This document shows positions 52,437-64,000 of a stretch of DNA of 64,000 bases, one piece after another. The notes under the pieces are model-generated. The model saw only the letters and a list, made by a program, of their open reading frames with translations, ran no database searches and was not told where the DNA came from. The position numbers and the translations under genes are program-made. Source of the DNA: Tubiluchus corallicola (lineage: Eukaryota > Priapulida > Priapulimorpha > Priapulimorphida > Tubiluchidae). Each line of letters opens with the position of its first letter. Positions within the stretch are counted from its first letter, which is position 1. The stretch spans positions 424,501-488,500 of the forward strand of contig JAQGDQ010000141.1 of NCBI GenBank assembly GCA_030141605.1, given 5' to 3'.

Positions 52437-52703
52437 CAGTAATACAAGTCGCACAGAGTACGTATCGCAAGTGGTAACATCCAACAGAAGCAAATCTCCA
52501 ACACTTGTTCTGCAACTCCTTATATACCAAGTCTGGTCGCCATGGTAACCAACTGGGAATTTCTTTTCCAGTCCATTGCTATGGTAACCAACAGAGAACT
52601 TTCTCCCAAATAACATAACTGACGTAAAGGTCATTGATGTAAGTAACTTCAAGCAAAACTGGATCTAATCTTAAACTGTAAGTCAAAATAATCTAATTTT
52701 TAA

Positions 52704-53248
52704 AATACTGTTTTTTCCAGAATGTCTTACATGAAAGAATTATTACCGCACAACAGTTTCGCCTTTGCGCCACTAGCTCTTCACTGTTACGTGCATTTCG
52801 CATTCTCCAGTTAGATGGATACTAGTGCCTGTGTTTCACAAAAACAGGTGCTGTACCTCTCAGTTCAGATGTGTTCGTTTCTGACGTACTGCGCACGTTC
52901 GACTTACATGAGCATGAGCACAGTGGCAAATTTGAAATTTGAATTTTTATCTTAAAACTTGCCGAGTTTTATTACAACACACTAAAACTCTTACACACCG
53001 AATTTTAGTAGCACTGTACTTCAATTTCTCTTTCACAAACACGTGCAACACGCTCGTGGAATATTTTCGCTGTTGAAAATTATATTCGTTTGTGATGTCA
53101 TCAATACTTGGGCTCAGCCGCCGTTAATTGCGATTTTAATCTATTATTTAACTATCAAAACCGCTTTTCCAGTATTATTGATGTTAAAATGTATACTTTT
53201 ACCGTACTCGAAAATGGGATAGTACATGAAAAATATTCCTGTCTTCCT
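52704..53248 (-). mobile_element. TTAA MITE family B, copy 3
   Basis: The borders are TTAA at 52700-52703 and 53249-53252. The left end AATACTGTTTTTTCC matches the inverted right end of copy 2, and the right end has CCTGTCTTCCT. The interior block ACAGGTGCTGTACCTCTCAG matches 62699-63254 in reverse. No coding frame is present. Confidence 0.75.
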
Positions 53249-53254
53249 TTAAGT

Positions 53255-55300
53255 ATCGCTGATGACTTATTTTGTTGCTAGGCGAAGTTATGCAGAATAA
53301 ATATCTAGCCAATATGATTTAATTAATGTTTTATAACATAACTTTATTAAATGAACTTATTTGCGTCAATTCTGTTACGCGAGTAACTCAGTAACACCAA
53401 ATGTTACGCGAAGGAGTTCAATGTCCTTGTTATTTGAAACGTCATAACAATTCCATACAAAGAATGGCCCACGTATGTTCGATTACAATATGACAGTTTT
53501 CATTTGTACTAGGCCTTTATAGAGCGTGGGCCCACATACAATATTGGGTGTGTTCTGCAAGTACACATTTTATTGACAACTTGCCTGTTGTGCAGATAAG
53601 ATAAAGCGTCTTTGCATATAAGATCACGATAATGACGTCTGCTCCTCAATTCTTGTGTACAAAGTCCGGTAGCTAATGCCGGAGCCTCTACACGCTGCAT
53701 TGATTCTGCAGGTGAAGAACGTGTAGTGCTTGATGTGGTAGCTCATTTTGTTACTAATTAGATTGCAACATTAATACCAGTGTTGACTGCAGCGAAACTT
53801 CGTTAATAATCGTAACGTAAATGAGACAAGCGAGTGCTAAATTTTGTTTTCGACATCATCAAACGATGATATTGAAAGTGTGATACTTTATGATTAATGA
53901 TAACTTAGGTCATTTCGTTAAAACAAGTTTAACTATAAATTTATAATAATATGAAATATTTTACTTTTGTGCAAATAGCTATCCTTTTTGAGTTGCACAA
54001 ACAATGTTTAAAAACTTATAAGCTTTTCCAATTTTCTAACTCTTTTAACGTCGTAGCCTAATGTGTCATAACGTGCATGATATGCTTTTAGTATAGAATT
54101 GTTCTTTTAAAGTTAACTAAGCTGTTTGTTTGTTGACTGTTTTCTTATCACTTTCACAATTACAGTTAGATCAATCTTATATCAGAAGCACCTGAACAGA
54201 AAAAAAAGCTTCTCGACGCAGTTTCAACGTTCCTGACAAAGCCTACGGCTTCACGGGCTTCACAGCTGTGATAATCATCATGTTACAAAGAATCTCGCTA
54301 AAAATCTTAGTCGGAATTTTGTGTTTTGTTCATTTAGAAGCGGTAGGTTTCTCGAAATAGTTAATCTATATTGCAGCATCATGCATCGCAGTACTTCCAA
54401 ATAAATGTTTGAAATGTGTTGTCTTCTAAGTGCTGAAGGAGGCGTGATCGGTTCGGGTTCTTTTCTGCCATGTATAAGCGTCATTCTAATGCAGTTTGTC
54501 CATATAATGAGTACAATATCATGAATTTAATTTTTGCAAACTAGTGCGACAGGCTCGCCTATTACTACTGATGGGGCTTCATTTGAGCAAGCATAAATAC
54601 TTTTTCGTACCTTGTAAAAAGTTTAACTAAAAACAGATCATGCATGTGAAAGCTATTCGATTACGAACTTTATAAAAAAACATCCTTAATGTTGAAATTA
54701 TTATTTGCATAACTTTTTGCAAGCAGCAAAGTAAAGAGATTTCGTAAATAATTTATACTTTGCAACGATAGCAAGCAAATGTATTTGACACTTTTATCAA
54801 GCACTTTTGGGACAACAGAGGTATCATACCCACTGCCACGTTGATTGACCAAGTTACGTAATTAAGGACTCGGTCATGCAAAGGAAGTTGTCTTTATTGT
54901 TTATTGGTACACTTCGACCACATGTAATTTAAGATTTTGATAATTTTGCCCGTTTTCTTTAACATCGGTTGTCTTTAGAAATAATTTCAAACACATCTGC
55001 GACTCTCATCATGATAGTAGTTATAAAATTTGTTTTTTATCGTATTGTTTTTAGTATCACTGTAGTAATTTCGTAGTGCTTAGTATTACTATTTTTTATT
55101 AGATACCAGTATAAAATCATCGAACATTTTTTATTATATTAGTCACCAATGAATGCAGTGAAAATAGTAGTAAAAATAATACACGTGTGGCTAACAGTTA
55201 GAGCAAAATTTTTCTGAATGCATCATTTATGCCCATAACAAAATTTTAGTCCAGATAATGTGTCTGACACTAAAAAGGTGTCTACCAAACATCCGGGATG
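53255..55300. other. Intergenic, little recognised
   Basis: Apart from the dispersed block at about 54430, I see only AT-rich sequence. The missing first exon of the lectin gene could lie here or further upstream. Confidence 0.35.
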
Positions 55301-55306
55301 CATTAA

Positions 55307-55515
55307 GTGGCGTTTATGTAGCATCTGGAATGCGTATGCGTTATCCACCTGCGGAATGGCTGCGCATTAAAAAATCAATAGGATATAGCTGCAGAAAAAT
55401 ATAACGCATAACGCAGGTCTGATAAACGGGTGCAATGAAAACAAAATATAAACCGATTTTATCTATTACGTATCTGTATAACGCACACGCATTCCGGATG
55501 TCTGGCAAACGCCAC
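55307..55515. mobile_element. Small TTAA-flanked MITE with long inverted repeats
   Basis: Both ends read TTAAGTGGCGTTT inward (55303 and, reversed, 55519), so TTAA borders a 209-bp element. The inverted repeats continue inward with GGAATGCGTATGCGTTAT against the reverse of ATAACGCACACGCATTCC, about 45 bp in all with gaps. Confidence 0.8.
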
Positions 55516-55889
55516 TTAATGACTGCTTTTGCGCATTTATATTTACGTTGCAGTATGTCGCAGGGATGTCGACAAAAAGTAGTAAATGTAACGCCATAAA
55601 CCTGTGTGTGGGAGCTTAATCATGTATTTGAAGAATTCCTTGCATTGTTAATTTGGCATATAACTGCAGACTACAGTTACATTTTGTACATTCTGATGTT
55701 GACCGTATTGTTGACCAGACATATTCAGTATTTGTGACGGCTATGACTATACAGTCGTAGCTAACTAGCTACGGCACAGATGCTCATTCTTGTCAAAACA
55801 CGTAACATATGAAGTAGGTCCATCTATCGCAGAATTGTATTATTACTTCATTTAAATTACAACAGACGTAGAGAACAGTACTAGCTATG

Positions 55890-55960
55890 ATTTGATTTGA
55901 TTAATTTAAGTCTTTATTGCAAACTCCAGGTTATATATACAAAAAATTCACTTAAATGCT
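55890..55960 (-). mobile_element. Retroelement tail
   Basis: TGATTTGATTTGATTAATTT then TCTTTATTGC reads on the minus strand as a tail with short AAATC repeats. The body was not identified. Confidence 0.35.
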
Positions 55961-56439
55961 TACAAATATCTTTCTCACTAATAGCAACTCTATCTATCAA
56001 GTACACACTTTCTATTGATAACATCGTATTATTTATTATTAAGATTTGATGTAATATTTCTAGCACAACAAGCGTCATATACAAATTTAATAAAAAAAGA
56101 TATTTAAAAAAATCTCTAATGGAAATGCTTTAGGAAACTTTTAATTTCTTCAGATCGTATAAATTGTAATGGCGCCATACAATACAAACTACTGCAGTAG
56201 GAATTAATAAGAAACTTCTTGACAGCAATTGCCAAATCGTGTGATTAATTTGTTGCCCCTGGAAAAATAAATTCTTTTTTGTCTAGTAATGTCAAGATCA
56301 TCTGCATTGCTGTCAGAAATTACATGCCCTAAGTATTTCTCCTGGGGGGTTTTATTAAACTACCAGTCGCCACATTTTTAAAAACATGCGATATAATTAT
56401 GTTATTGTTAGGACTATATACCAGTAAAGTTACTAGCTG

Positions 56440-56610
56440 TGGTAATAGCTACAACTAGCAAAAGTGCAATTGTGGTAGCAGGCTTGATGACCTGGTATCA
56501 GGCGTTTAAGTGCAGCAAACTGATGACCAATTGGTCTTTCACTACTCTCAATTATAGTCTTTTTGTATTCTGGTGTAAATGAGAAGATACTGAAATAAAA
56601 AATGTTTTTG
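56440..56610 (+). mobile_element. LINE 3' end, second copy
   Basis: CTGATGACCAATTGGTCTTT, GGTGTAAATGAGAAGATACT and AAATAAAAAATG match the tail at 10060-10233. It lies about 170 bp before the first lectin exon found. Confidence 0.65.
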
Positions 56611-56777
56611 TTTTTTTGGTAGTGAAAGCTAGTAATAGTAGTATGAATCACAGAATGTGAGCAGTAGTATGTAAATTTGACGTTTATAAGAGTCTAGCAT
56701 GTTATGTTTTTATTATAAGTAACTATTCTAAGCACTCATGGCACAACTCTTTCATCCCACATTTTTTTCTTTTACAG

Positions 56778-59700
56778 CAAACTCTTCCTTTTGTAGAAAA
56801 TAGAATAAAATTTGAATGTCCAGATGGTAAGTTTTCATTTTTAGGATTAAGTGTATGTAAAAAGATTACGTTGAAATGCTGATAACAATTATTCATTGTA
56901 AGGTTAACTGGTTAATATGGACATCTGGCATGTTGGTGACTAATTCTCACTGTTTTGTGTGGTCAGTAAAATTCATTACAGGTGCCAAACATTTATTAGG
57001 ACCCATAATTATTACACCAACAATTCTTATTTTAATTGAGTATCAGTTTGACGGTGTGTATTATAATGATAAAATTGTAATAATAAGTTTTTTTAATTTA
57101 ATATGACTTTTGCTTGTTTGTGCTAGGCTGGATAAAGTATGGCGATAAGTGCTATGGCTTGTTTGTGGATGTGGACCAGAACTGGCCAGAGGCAAATGCA
57201 ACATGCCAATCGTAAGATTTCCATTCTTCTTTATTATATTTTTCAGCATTATTTGACTACTAGTAGTAGATGTGCTGTTGTTACGAACACATGAGAACCA
57301 CTGATGTGTGTCTGAGGTGTTATAAGTGGTTGACAACTTGACCCTTTACAACACTGACTAATTCGTGCTTAAATTCAATTTTAATTCAATTTAATTTATT
57401 GTTCAAATACATTATTATAATGTACATTGGCAAAACACAATACAGTACATACATGTCAAATAGTGCATGCATATAAAGTTAATTCTTAAAAGCTTTGTGC
57501 AAAAGGTTATTGTCAGTGTTAGTAATAATAATAATTAACATTTTTGGTATAATATGTATTAAACATATTATATTTTAATATAAAATACTATTATATTTAA
57601 TATTAAAAGAAAATAAAATTGACTTGAATCCATCCGCCTCGCATACTATCATTTCTGTGACGATTTCACGTATTGCTCGCAAGCTTTTACTGTAATTTGA
57701 TTGAGATGTTGGTGCGTTTATCTTCTATCTATGAATTTATTGTCAAATAATTAATACTATTTGCTTAATTTTAATTAGTTAATATGTTCATTATTGTTAC
57801 CATTGCTGCATTCGTTGTAGAACAAAGAACGTTTTGTTTTCTCCGTTGTCTTTTAGAGCAATAATGTTAGTTCAGTATTAAATGAATACAACAATGATGT
57901 TACAGGACTGAGAGGCACCAAGGGGCCATCTGGTCTCCTGTAAGTTACTCTTAGGTCACCAGAGTAAACTCACTATTAAAACAAGCTTTTTACCACCGTT
58001 TTCCGTATCATGTAACAATACTGATTGGATGTCGTGATTTGACGTCATATTCAAAAATGTACTCTAGCAAACCACCACTACTGAAAAGCTTGGCAATAAA
58101 ATTTCGCAAAACAGGAAAGAAGTACAAGCACCTCTTAAATATTTAACATGGTATGATCATAAATATATTCTTAATCCATAATGACTGATGGGGATTTAGC
58201 ATATTTTGCTATTGAACCCTCTACTTTTCCAAGCGCACTACAAAATAAAAATTTGTGAAGACACCACCACTGGAAGACTTGATGTCATGGCTAAGCTTTG
58301 CTGCTCCCAAGAAGGCTTTTTATGATCAATGTGTTTTTCTGGGTGAGTTTGCCAGTCTTTGTCCAAACGAGCCTTAATTGAGCTAAACTGGTAGACTTGA
58401 CTGCATGAGAAGGCAGGCTATTCTAGGCATTAATGATTCTATGGGAGAATACATCTCTCCTTTTGTTCCATCTTCCGTGCAGTTTTGTTTTGAAGAGTTT
58501 AAATGGCTCTCCTCTTGTTGTTTGTGTATCCTGTATGTTTATGTGTCTTTTAGAACATCATTTAGGTTTGCCGTGTAAACTATTTCACGAATACATTGCC
58601 TAGAATGCCATTTGTTGTGGTTTGTAGTTTTGTTGTAAAATAATTGATAGTAACCTTGATTTTAAACAACATATAGCATATATCACAAATAAAGCACATC
58701 AAAAGTTAACACTCATAAAAAGGAACTGCAAGTATTTGAATTTACCCATGTTGTTGAAGCTGTACAAATCTGCAGACATAATATAGTACCCAACAAGGCA
58801 AGATCAAATAAGCCTTGCATAGAGAACTCAAAGGACTATACTATACAACACTAGAGAACTAGTTAGTCCTAAGCACGCAAGGGAAAAAATATCTACAATG
58901 GCTCAAGGAGTTAGGACTGGTCACCTTTAAGTGCAGGCGAAACAGAAATGACATGATACAGGTATATAGAACACTGCATGGAATAGATAGACTACATTTG
59001 AACAGACACATAAACATACAGGATACATAAAGAACAAGAGGAGAGCCATTTTAACTCTTCAAAACAAGACTGCACGGAAGATGGAACAAAAGGAATTTAA
59101 GCAGTTGAGCAAAAAGAAAGCAAATAACCCAATGCTTTGGTATTCTGGACTAGTTTTGTTCTCATTTACCTAGCGAAATTTATGTTTTTTCAGTGACTTT
59201 CACCAAAACAGCTGTACAGCAAGTTTTTTTTATTACTTTTTTTAATCATTTTTCGATGACTTCGAATCCCACGTGGACTCGCTCTGGATAGTATTAAAAC
59301 CAGAACTGATGAATTACTTATGATATGTTTAGTTTCTCACATATTTCATTGTAGCTCTTGTTATTATAAAGCTGTGAAATGAAATTTTGTAGGTTTGGTG
59401 GCGCCCTCGTACCAATAGAAGGGTACAACACGAATAGTTTTGTGCGTGATCAGATTAAACTTGTCCATGAGAATGATAACAGTGTCAATGCGCCTTACTG
59501 GTGGATGGGTAAGTTAATACTTTTATGTAACACTCTGTTTTAATTTAATAAACCTTTATAAAGCTTCAGGAACACATATAATGTAATACTGTTTAACTTG
59601 AAATAAAAGATCCCACAGTTAAAAGAAAGGAGAAAAGAAAAAAACTTAATGCTGTGAACTGCTGATGCAGTTTTAGTTTAAGCAATATTATTATTTGATA

Positions 59701-62700
59701 AGAAACATTACTATCAAAAGTACATTCATAATAAATAACAATGAGCAATTTATCAAATGCTGATTGGCTAAACAGGTATAACCTATATAAAAGCCTTTCA
59801 GTGAGTAGATAAGTTATTTATAAGTTTAATAAGCACACTATTAAAAGATCTGTTAGTTATGCATTAAGTAAGAGCGAGATTGAGAAAGTTACATAATTTG
59901 TTTTTTGACATTTCTATAGTTCACGTTACTTCATACAGATACCATCACATCTTTCTCCTTCTTTCTATTCTTTATTAACCTTTCTTTCTACTCCTTTACT
60001 GCTCTTTTCTGTTACACTCAGTCCACATTCATTTGGGGTGCTCTAAACAAGTAATTACTTCTTGAGTACCCCACGGGTCGTTTGCGGCTTGGCATCTTGT
60101 GTACATAATAATAAATATGTTATTAAATACGTTTATGTACAATGCTGTAATGATCGTTGTGGATATATTTAATAATAAATAGTGGGTGTCCGAAAGGGTG
60201 GGGCAAGTTGGTTATGATGTCTTTATGTTGATGTTAAGCTACAAAAACAGAAGAGTGATGACGAAGATCATAAAAGAAATATGAAAGTGTTGTGGTCACA
60301 ATTAATATGCCCTGTAAGGTAAAATTCAGGGATTATTAATGAACTATAGTTTGATTTTATTAATTAAAGTGCCCACTTTGTATAATGAACAAAATGCCAG
60401 CAGATATTATAGCATTGTTAGAATCAGGAGAAAGTGAGATATCACCGTATTTGGATATTATTCCAACTGAGTGCATTTATAAGATAGATATACAGGGTAC
60501 AGATATGTTGGCAAAGTGGACAGTGCCAACTGAGTGCATTGCAGTTTTACCATTGTGTAAGTTAGGCATTGTTTTTGAAATCAATGTTGGTGAGTTTGGG
60601 TTCTATTTTGTGTGTAAAGTTGTTCTCTGATGACAGCTTTAAGTAGACTAGTAAAGGATGGTGCATGTGGTTTGCATTAGGCCAACAATAAAAATACTTC
60701 TGTTTCTGTCTATGTGCCCGGGTAATATTTTTTATCACACACCCAGCCTGGAATTTTATAAAAAAAATTGTACATTTATATACTTGCCTGAAGCAGTCAT
60801 ATAAAAGCGTATTTTTTTTAATTTAAATATTATTATAACGTTGTTCCTTTCACGGCTAACTCTCGGCCAGGATTGCCATTTTGTATGATGCTCATTTGTA
60901 TTGGAGGCTAAAAAGTATCGAATTTTCTGCCAAATAATAGTATTAACAACCGAGTAGTGTTGCCGTTTATATCATAATTATCAGGACCTACAGGGTCGTG
61001 ATACAAAAAAGAGACTATACAATAATCGATAATTATATAATAATTTACTAATGCAAAGCTAAAAAACAAAGCATGAAAAAATGTCCATTGAATTAAAACA
61101 TTACTGCTGACCAGTGGGAAATAAACAAACTTTGATTTCAAGTGATTTTAAATATTCCACGATTCAGCTTTAAACATTCACAAAGTTTATTAAAAAAATT
61201 TCTTCCCTCAATAATGACATCTTTTGAACTTGTGAGGTGAGACAGAAACAGATTTTTTGTGGCCGGCCTGATTAGTGGAAAATGGTAGTCGGATAATTCT
61301 GTACTGAGCACCATTAATGATTAAAATATTCCTTGCCTGGCTGTAGCAATTGTAGAAATTATATACTGGCATAAGCTGAATGCCTTGCTTCCAAAACCTA
61401 TTTTGTCAGTGCTCCAGTACTATCAGTTTCTCAGTACTATTTGGTATTTGCAGATTGTGTAAAAATTTGTGTACATCTCTGCAGGCAGCACAGTGGAAAC
61501 CTGCTCTCATATGGTGCTTACTAATGCCGCCAACTTGAATTATTATTATTGTACTTTTATTGTACCTTCAGGGTGGACGCTTGAGGCCTGATTTTTCTTC
61601 GTCCTACCTCTTTCTCGTACTTATTACTGTTTACTAACACTTTATTGTACGGGATGAATCAATGAATTCAATCATGGTTTTTCAGTTTTTGCCAAGTTTG
61701 GCAACTAATCTTGTTTATGCTGTTTCTTTCATACTTTTTAATCAGATAAAAATCACGAAGGTGATGCTAAATTAGAAAATTGGAAATACCTTGCACCTTC
61801 ATGTGGAGTCAAACCAAGATCTTCTGCTTTTCGGTAGCTTTGTTAACCATTGCAAGACAGGAATACATTAGTTTTCAGACTTAGAAATCCGGACTACAAG
61901 CCATTATCAATCCGGTCTACAAACTGGGACTCCAAGTCTAGACTGTATCAAGATATTAATTAGATAAGAAAAATAATTAGATAAATGTACAAAAGCAATA
62001 CTAAATTAGAAAGACTCGAAAATTTTTACTAATGTTCTTTTTTAGGGTTATTGACACGAGAGGTGGTTACCCCCATATGGGAAGCCATGTGGTCGACAGG
62101 GGAGTCTGCTTCTGTCTATGACGGTAAGTTCTCTTGATAGTAAAATTAATCAAACTTGTTTTCTAGATAGCTAGATTGGCAACTTTTACTATGGATTGCT
62201 TTTATTATTACATTTCTGTTACTGTATTATTTCACACATTTCTGGTCGGTGATGGTAGTTGGTATGTTGCTAGTAAGTTTTTCAACTTGTGTGATAGTAA
62301 CCTAGGTTTTAATTGTCTTTAACTTTTATTGCAGTGTATAAAATAGCTATCCTTGTTGTTTTCTAGAGTATCAGATGAAAAAGAAACTGTAGATTCTTTA
62401 CAGCCTGTAATATTTTAAACAGTCAAAAACAAGGAACTTTTAAAAAGCTCTACAATCTGTGTTCAGCCTCACATAGGAAGTCCTAAGAACCATGAGGTTT
62501 GTTTTATAATTACCTTCATTACAATTACAGGTTTTTGGGATAGAAGCCAGCCAAGCTACCTTGCTGGAGATGGACCTTGTGTTGACCTAAGTTTTGATAT
62601 TATCAATGGCACTTTGTACTGGGTGGTCACAAACTGTGAAGATAGCAAACCTTTTATTTGTGTACTGGATGCATGTATTGAAGGTATGAAAAGGTTAAAG

Positions 62701-64000
62701 GAAAACAGGATGATTTTTCATATCATACCCCATTTGACGTATGGTAAAATGCACAGAGTACATTTTAACACCTTTAATAATGCCAAAGCATTTCTGATAA
62801 TTAAATAATAGGTTAAAAACTTAATTAATGGTGGGCCAGTCCAACTAGTGATGACATCATAACTGAACATAATTTTCAGCAGCATACGTATTCTATGATA
62901 ATGTTGCAAAAGCAAAAATTACTGTGCTGCTGCACAACATTTAATGTGATATACAGAAACTCGGCACATTTTCTTGAACATGGGTACTACATCGCAATTG
63001 AACACCTCTGAACTGAGACATACAGCACCTGTTTTTGCGCAACACATTTCTGAGATGTAGGTGCTGGTGTCCGTCTAACTAGCGAATGGCGAAATACATA
63101 TAGAACCAAGAACTAGTTGCGAAAATGGAAAATTACGTTTCTGTTGCAGATATTCTTTCATAAGTCATTCTTCCAAAAATAGTATGTTCACTTTCAATAT
63201 TTTATTGAGTAGATTGTTTTGAGCTATAGTTTGAGATCGCGTTCGGGTTTTCTTTTAAAGTGCGCTGCATTATTCCTGCAAATCTTCGCAGATTAATAGT
63301 GCATAGCATTAGTAGATTGCAATTTTATCTAAGATAAATGTGACATGTTTTTTTGCTGATCTAATTGTTTCTTGTAGGTGAATGGAGGTGTGATTCTGGT
63401 GACTGTGTACAAAACGAGTTTATCTGTGATGCATTCAGTGACTGCATGGATGGCTCAGACGAAGCAAACTGCAATGGTAACTGTTCGCGTTTACTAGCAT
63501 GAGACACTTTTGTATTAGACGTTAATGAGTGCAAAAATTTCATGAGTGCAGTTATTTGTTAAAAATTTCTTTAGTTTTCCACATCAACTCAGTTGTAAAC
63601 ATTATCATTATCTTAGTAACAGTTTAAACAAATTAGGGAATGAAGTTTTTTTGATTACTTGAGAATTTGCTGGAAAAGATATGATTTGATCTACAGAATA
63701 AAGACAGGTAGCATGAGACTTAGAATAAATTATACCTGACAATTTTATCCAGTTACTAGATGATGTAATGCGATTTTTCTCCATAATTGTTTTTATATTA
63801 TTTAAATCCAACGTGAAATCTTATTACGTTCGAGATTAAAGTGCTTATTCATTTTCAATTCAATGAAGTTTAATGGTTTAATTGTCCATATTCCACATTT
63901 GTTAGACACCTGCATTTTCAAATATGATGCACCTATGGGAACATTCACGTCAGTAAACTATCCTGAACCGTATGAACCTTTTTCGAATTGCAAATGGACA
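56778..64000 (+). CDS. C-type lectin / LDL-receptor class A / CUB mosaic protein (partial)
   Basis: Exons 56778-56826, 57127-57211, 59393-59508, 62046-62123, 62531-62683, 63378-63476 and 63906 to beyond the window give 225 codons in consistent phase. The first five form a long-form C-type lectin domain with six cysteines (ECPDGW, DKCYGLF, NATCQS, GPCVDL, TNCEDS, PFICV) and the core PYWWMG. Exon 6 is a classical LDLa repeat, starting at DAC in exon 5, with FICDAFSDCMDGSDEANC supplying the calcium cage acids. Exon 7 begins a CUB domain (DTCIFKYDAPMGTF, SVNYPEPYEPFSNCKWT). Such mosaics are secreted or membrane receptors and innate-recognition proteins. The usual sugar/calcium motifs EPN or QPD and WND are replaced by QPS and YWV, so calcium-dependent sugar binding is doubtful. 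The first exon found is in phase 0; the exon with the signal peptide must lie upstream and was not identified. Domain identity is secure, gene ends are unknown. Confidence 0.92.
57361..57440 (-). mobile_element. Retroelement tail with AATTG repeats (inverted)
   Basis: Read on the minus strand this has GCCAATGTACATTATAATAA, then an AATAAA and AATTGAATT repeats, as in 11810-11962. It lies in lectin intron 2. Confidence 0.6.
58150..58565 (-). mobile_element. LINE reverse transcriptase C-terminal fragment (minus)
   Basis: On the minus strand it reads RIINAWNSLPSHAVKST (with one stop at the W) and LAQLRLVWTKTGKL, the typical last lines of CR1-like ORF2. Its last 110 bp repeat the sequence at 58990-59100 in opposite orientation. 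Confidence 0.65.
58620..59105 (+). mobile_element. LINE reverse transcriptase C-terminal fragment (plus)
   Basis: With frameshifts it reads DFKQHIAYITNKAHQKLTLI, MLLKLYKS, LKELGLVTFKCRRNRNDMIQ, VYRTLHGIDRLHLN and LFKTRLHGRWNK: the thumb and C-terminal lines of a CR1-like LINE. It is degenerate and lies in lectin intron 2. Confidence 0.7.
59509..62045. other. Lectin intron 3, nothing definite
   Basis: This 2.5-kb intron has an 81-codon frame at 60385-60630 with no known motif and a decoy exon-like block at 61746-61833 (see rejected items). No element borders were found. Confidence 0.45.
62699..63254 (+). mobile_element. TTAA MITE family B, copy 4 (lectin intron 5)
   Basis: It starts AGGAAAACAGGATGATT after TTAA (62695-62698) and ends GTTCGGGTTTTCTT before TTAA (63255-63258). 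The 556-bp element begins only 11 bases after the GTATGA donor of lectin exon 5 (62684). Confidence 0.8.

Larger units (their letters stand above)
50150..54480. repeat. Dispersed repeat marked by CTGAAGGAGGCGTGATC
   Basis: Three related blocks occur at about 50205, 50700 and 54430: AAAACTGAAGGAGGCTTGAT, AAAACTGAAGGAAGCGTGAT and AGTGCTGAAGGAGGCGTGAT. Each is preceded by an AAATAAAT stretch. Two of them (50280-50470 and 50740-50830) are followed by TCTACGTCTCAGAAATACA or TCTACGTTCAGAAAATACA. The element ends are not defined. Confidence 0.5.

Noticed and set aside
61746-61833. Exon-like block in lectin intron 3 (after TTTAATCAG, before GTAGCT)
   Set aside because: Including its 88 nt shifts the frame and puts a TGA in the next exon. 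Joining 59508 directly to 62046 gives WWMGLLTREVV, a normal lectin core, and keeps the frame to the end.

Overview
The window is AT-rich nuclear DNA of an animal. Its genes are split into many exons with GT...AG introns, proteins are metazoan (CCDC6, a PIWI-clade Argonaute, a C-type lectin/LDLa/CUB mosaic), and introns and spacers are packed with LINE, SINE and cut-and-paste transposon debris. The conservation of CCDC6 and PIWI to their vertebrate relatives, the extracellular mosaic protein and the transposon mix suggest an invertebrate, perhaps an early-branching animal, lophotrochozoan or invertebrate deuterostome. The sequence does not let me name the species.

Layout. (1) 1-8.0 kb, minus strand: the first five coding exons of a CCDC6 orthologue; the 3' part lies off the left edge. 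(2) 8.0-14.0 kb: divergent spacer, largely wreckage of LINE retrotransposons. (3) 14.0-41.3 kb, plus strand: a complete 18-exon piwi gene (917 codons before the stop), closest in my reading to the PIWIL2/Ago3 clade, with RG-rich N-terminus, PAZ, MID and PIWI domains and an intact D-E-D-H slicer tetrad. Its introns hold TTAA-flanked MITEs, hAT-like elements, a partly duplicated exon and a 41-copy minisatellite. (4) 41.3-56.8 kb: intergenic, with more MITEs, hAT-like elements, a decayed LINE, a GC-rich repeat, a possible solo LTR, a long polypyrimidine tract and a perfect hairpin. (5) 56.8-64.0 kb, plus strand: seven exons of a secreted or membrane protein with a C-type lectin domain, an LDL-receptor class A repeat and the start of a CUB domain; both ends are missing.

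The three genes are not an operon and show no shared pathway. The most striking structure is the minisatellite in piwi intron 7: its 36-bp unit is a copy of the last 21 coding bases of exon 7 plus the first 15 bases of the intron, so the array repeats the gene's own 5' splice site about forty times. No new protein system was recognised. The main novelty is in the piwi locus architecture and in the transposon families, several defined here by terminal inverted repeats and target-site duplications visible in the sequence.
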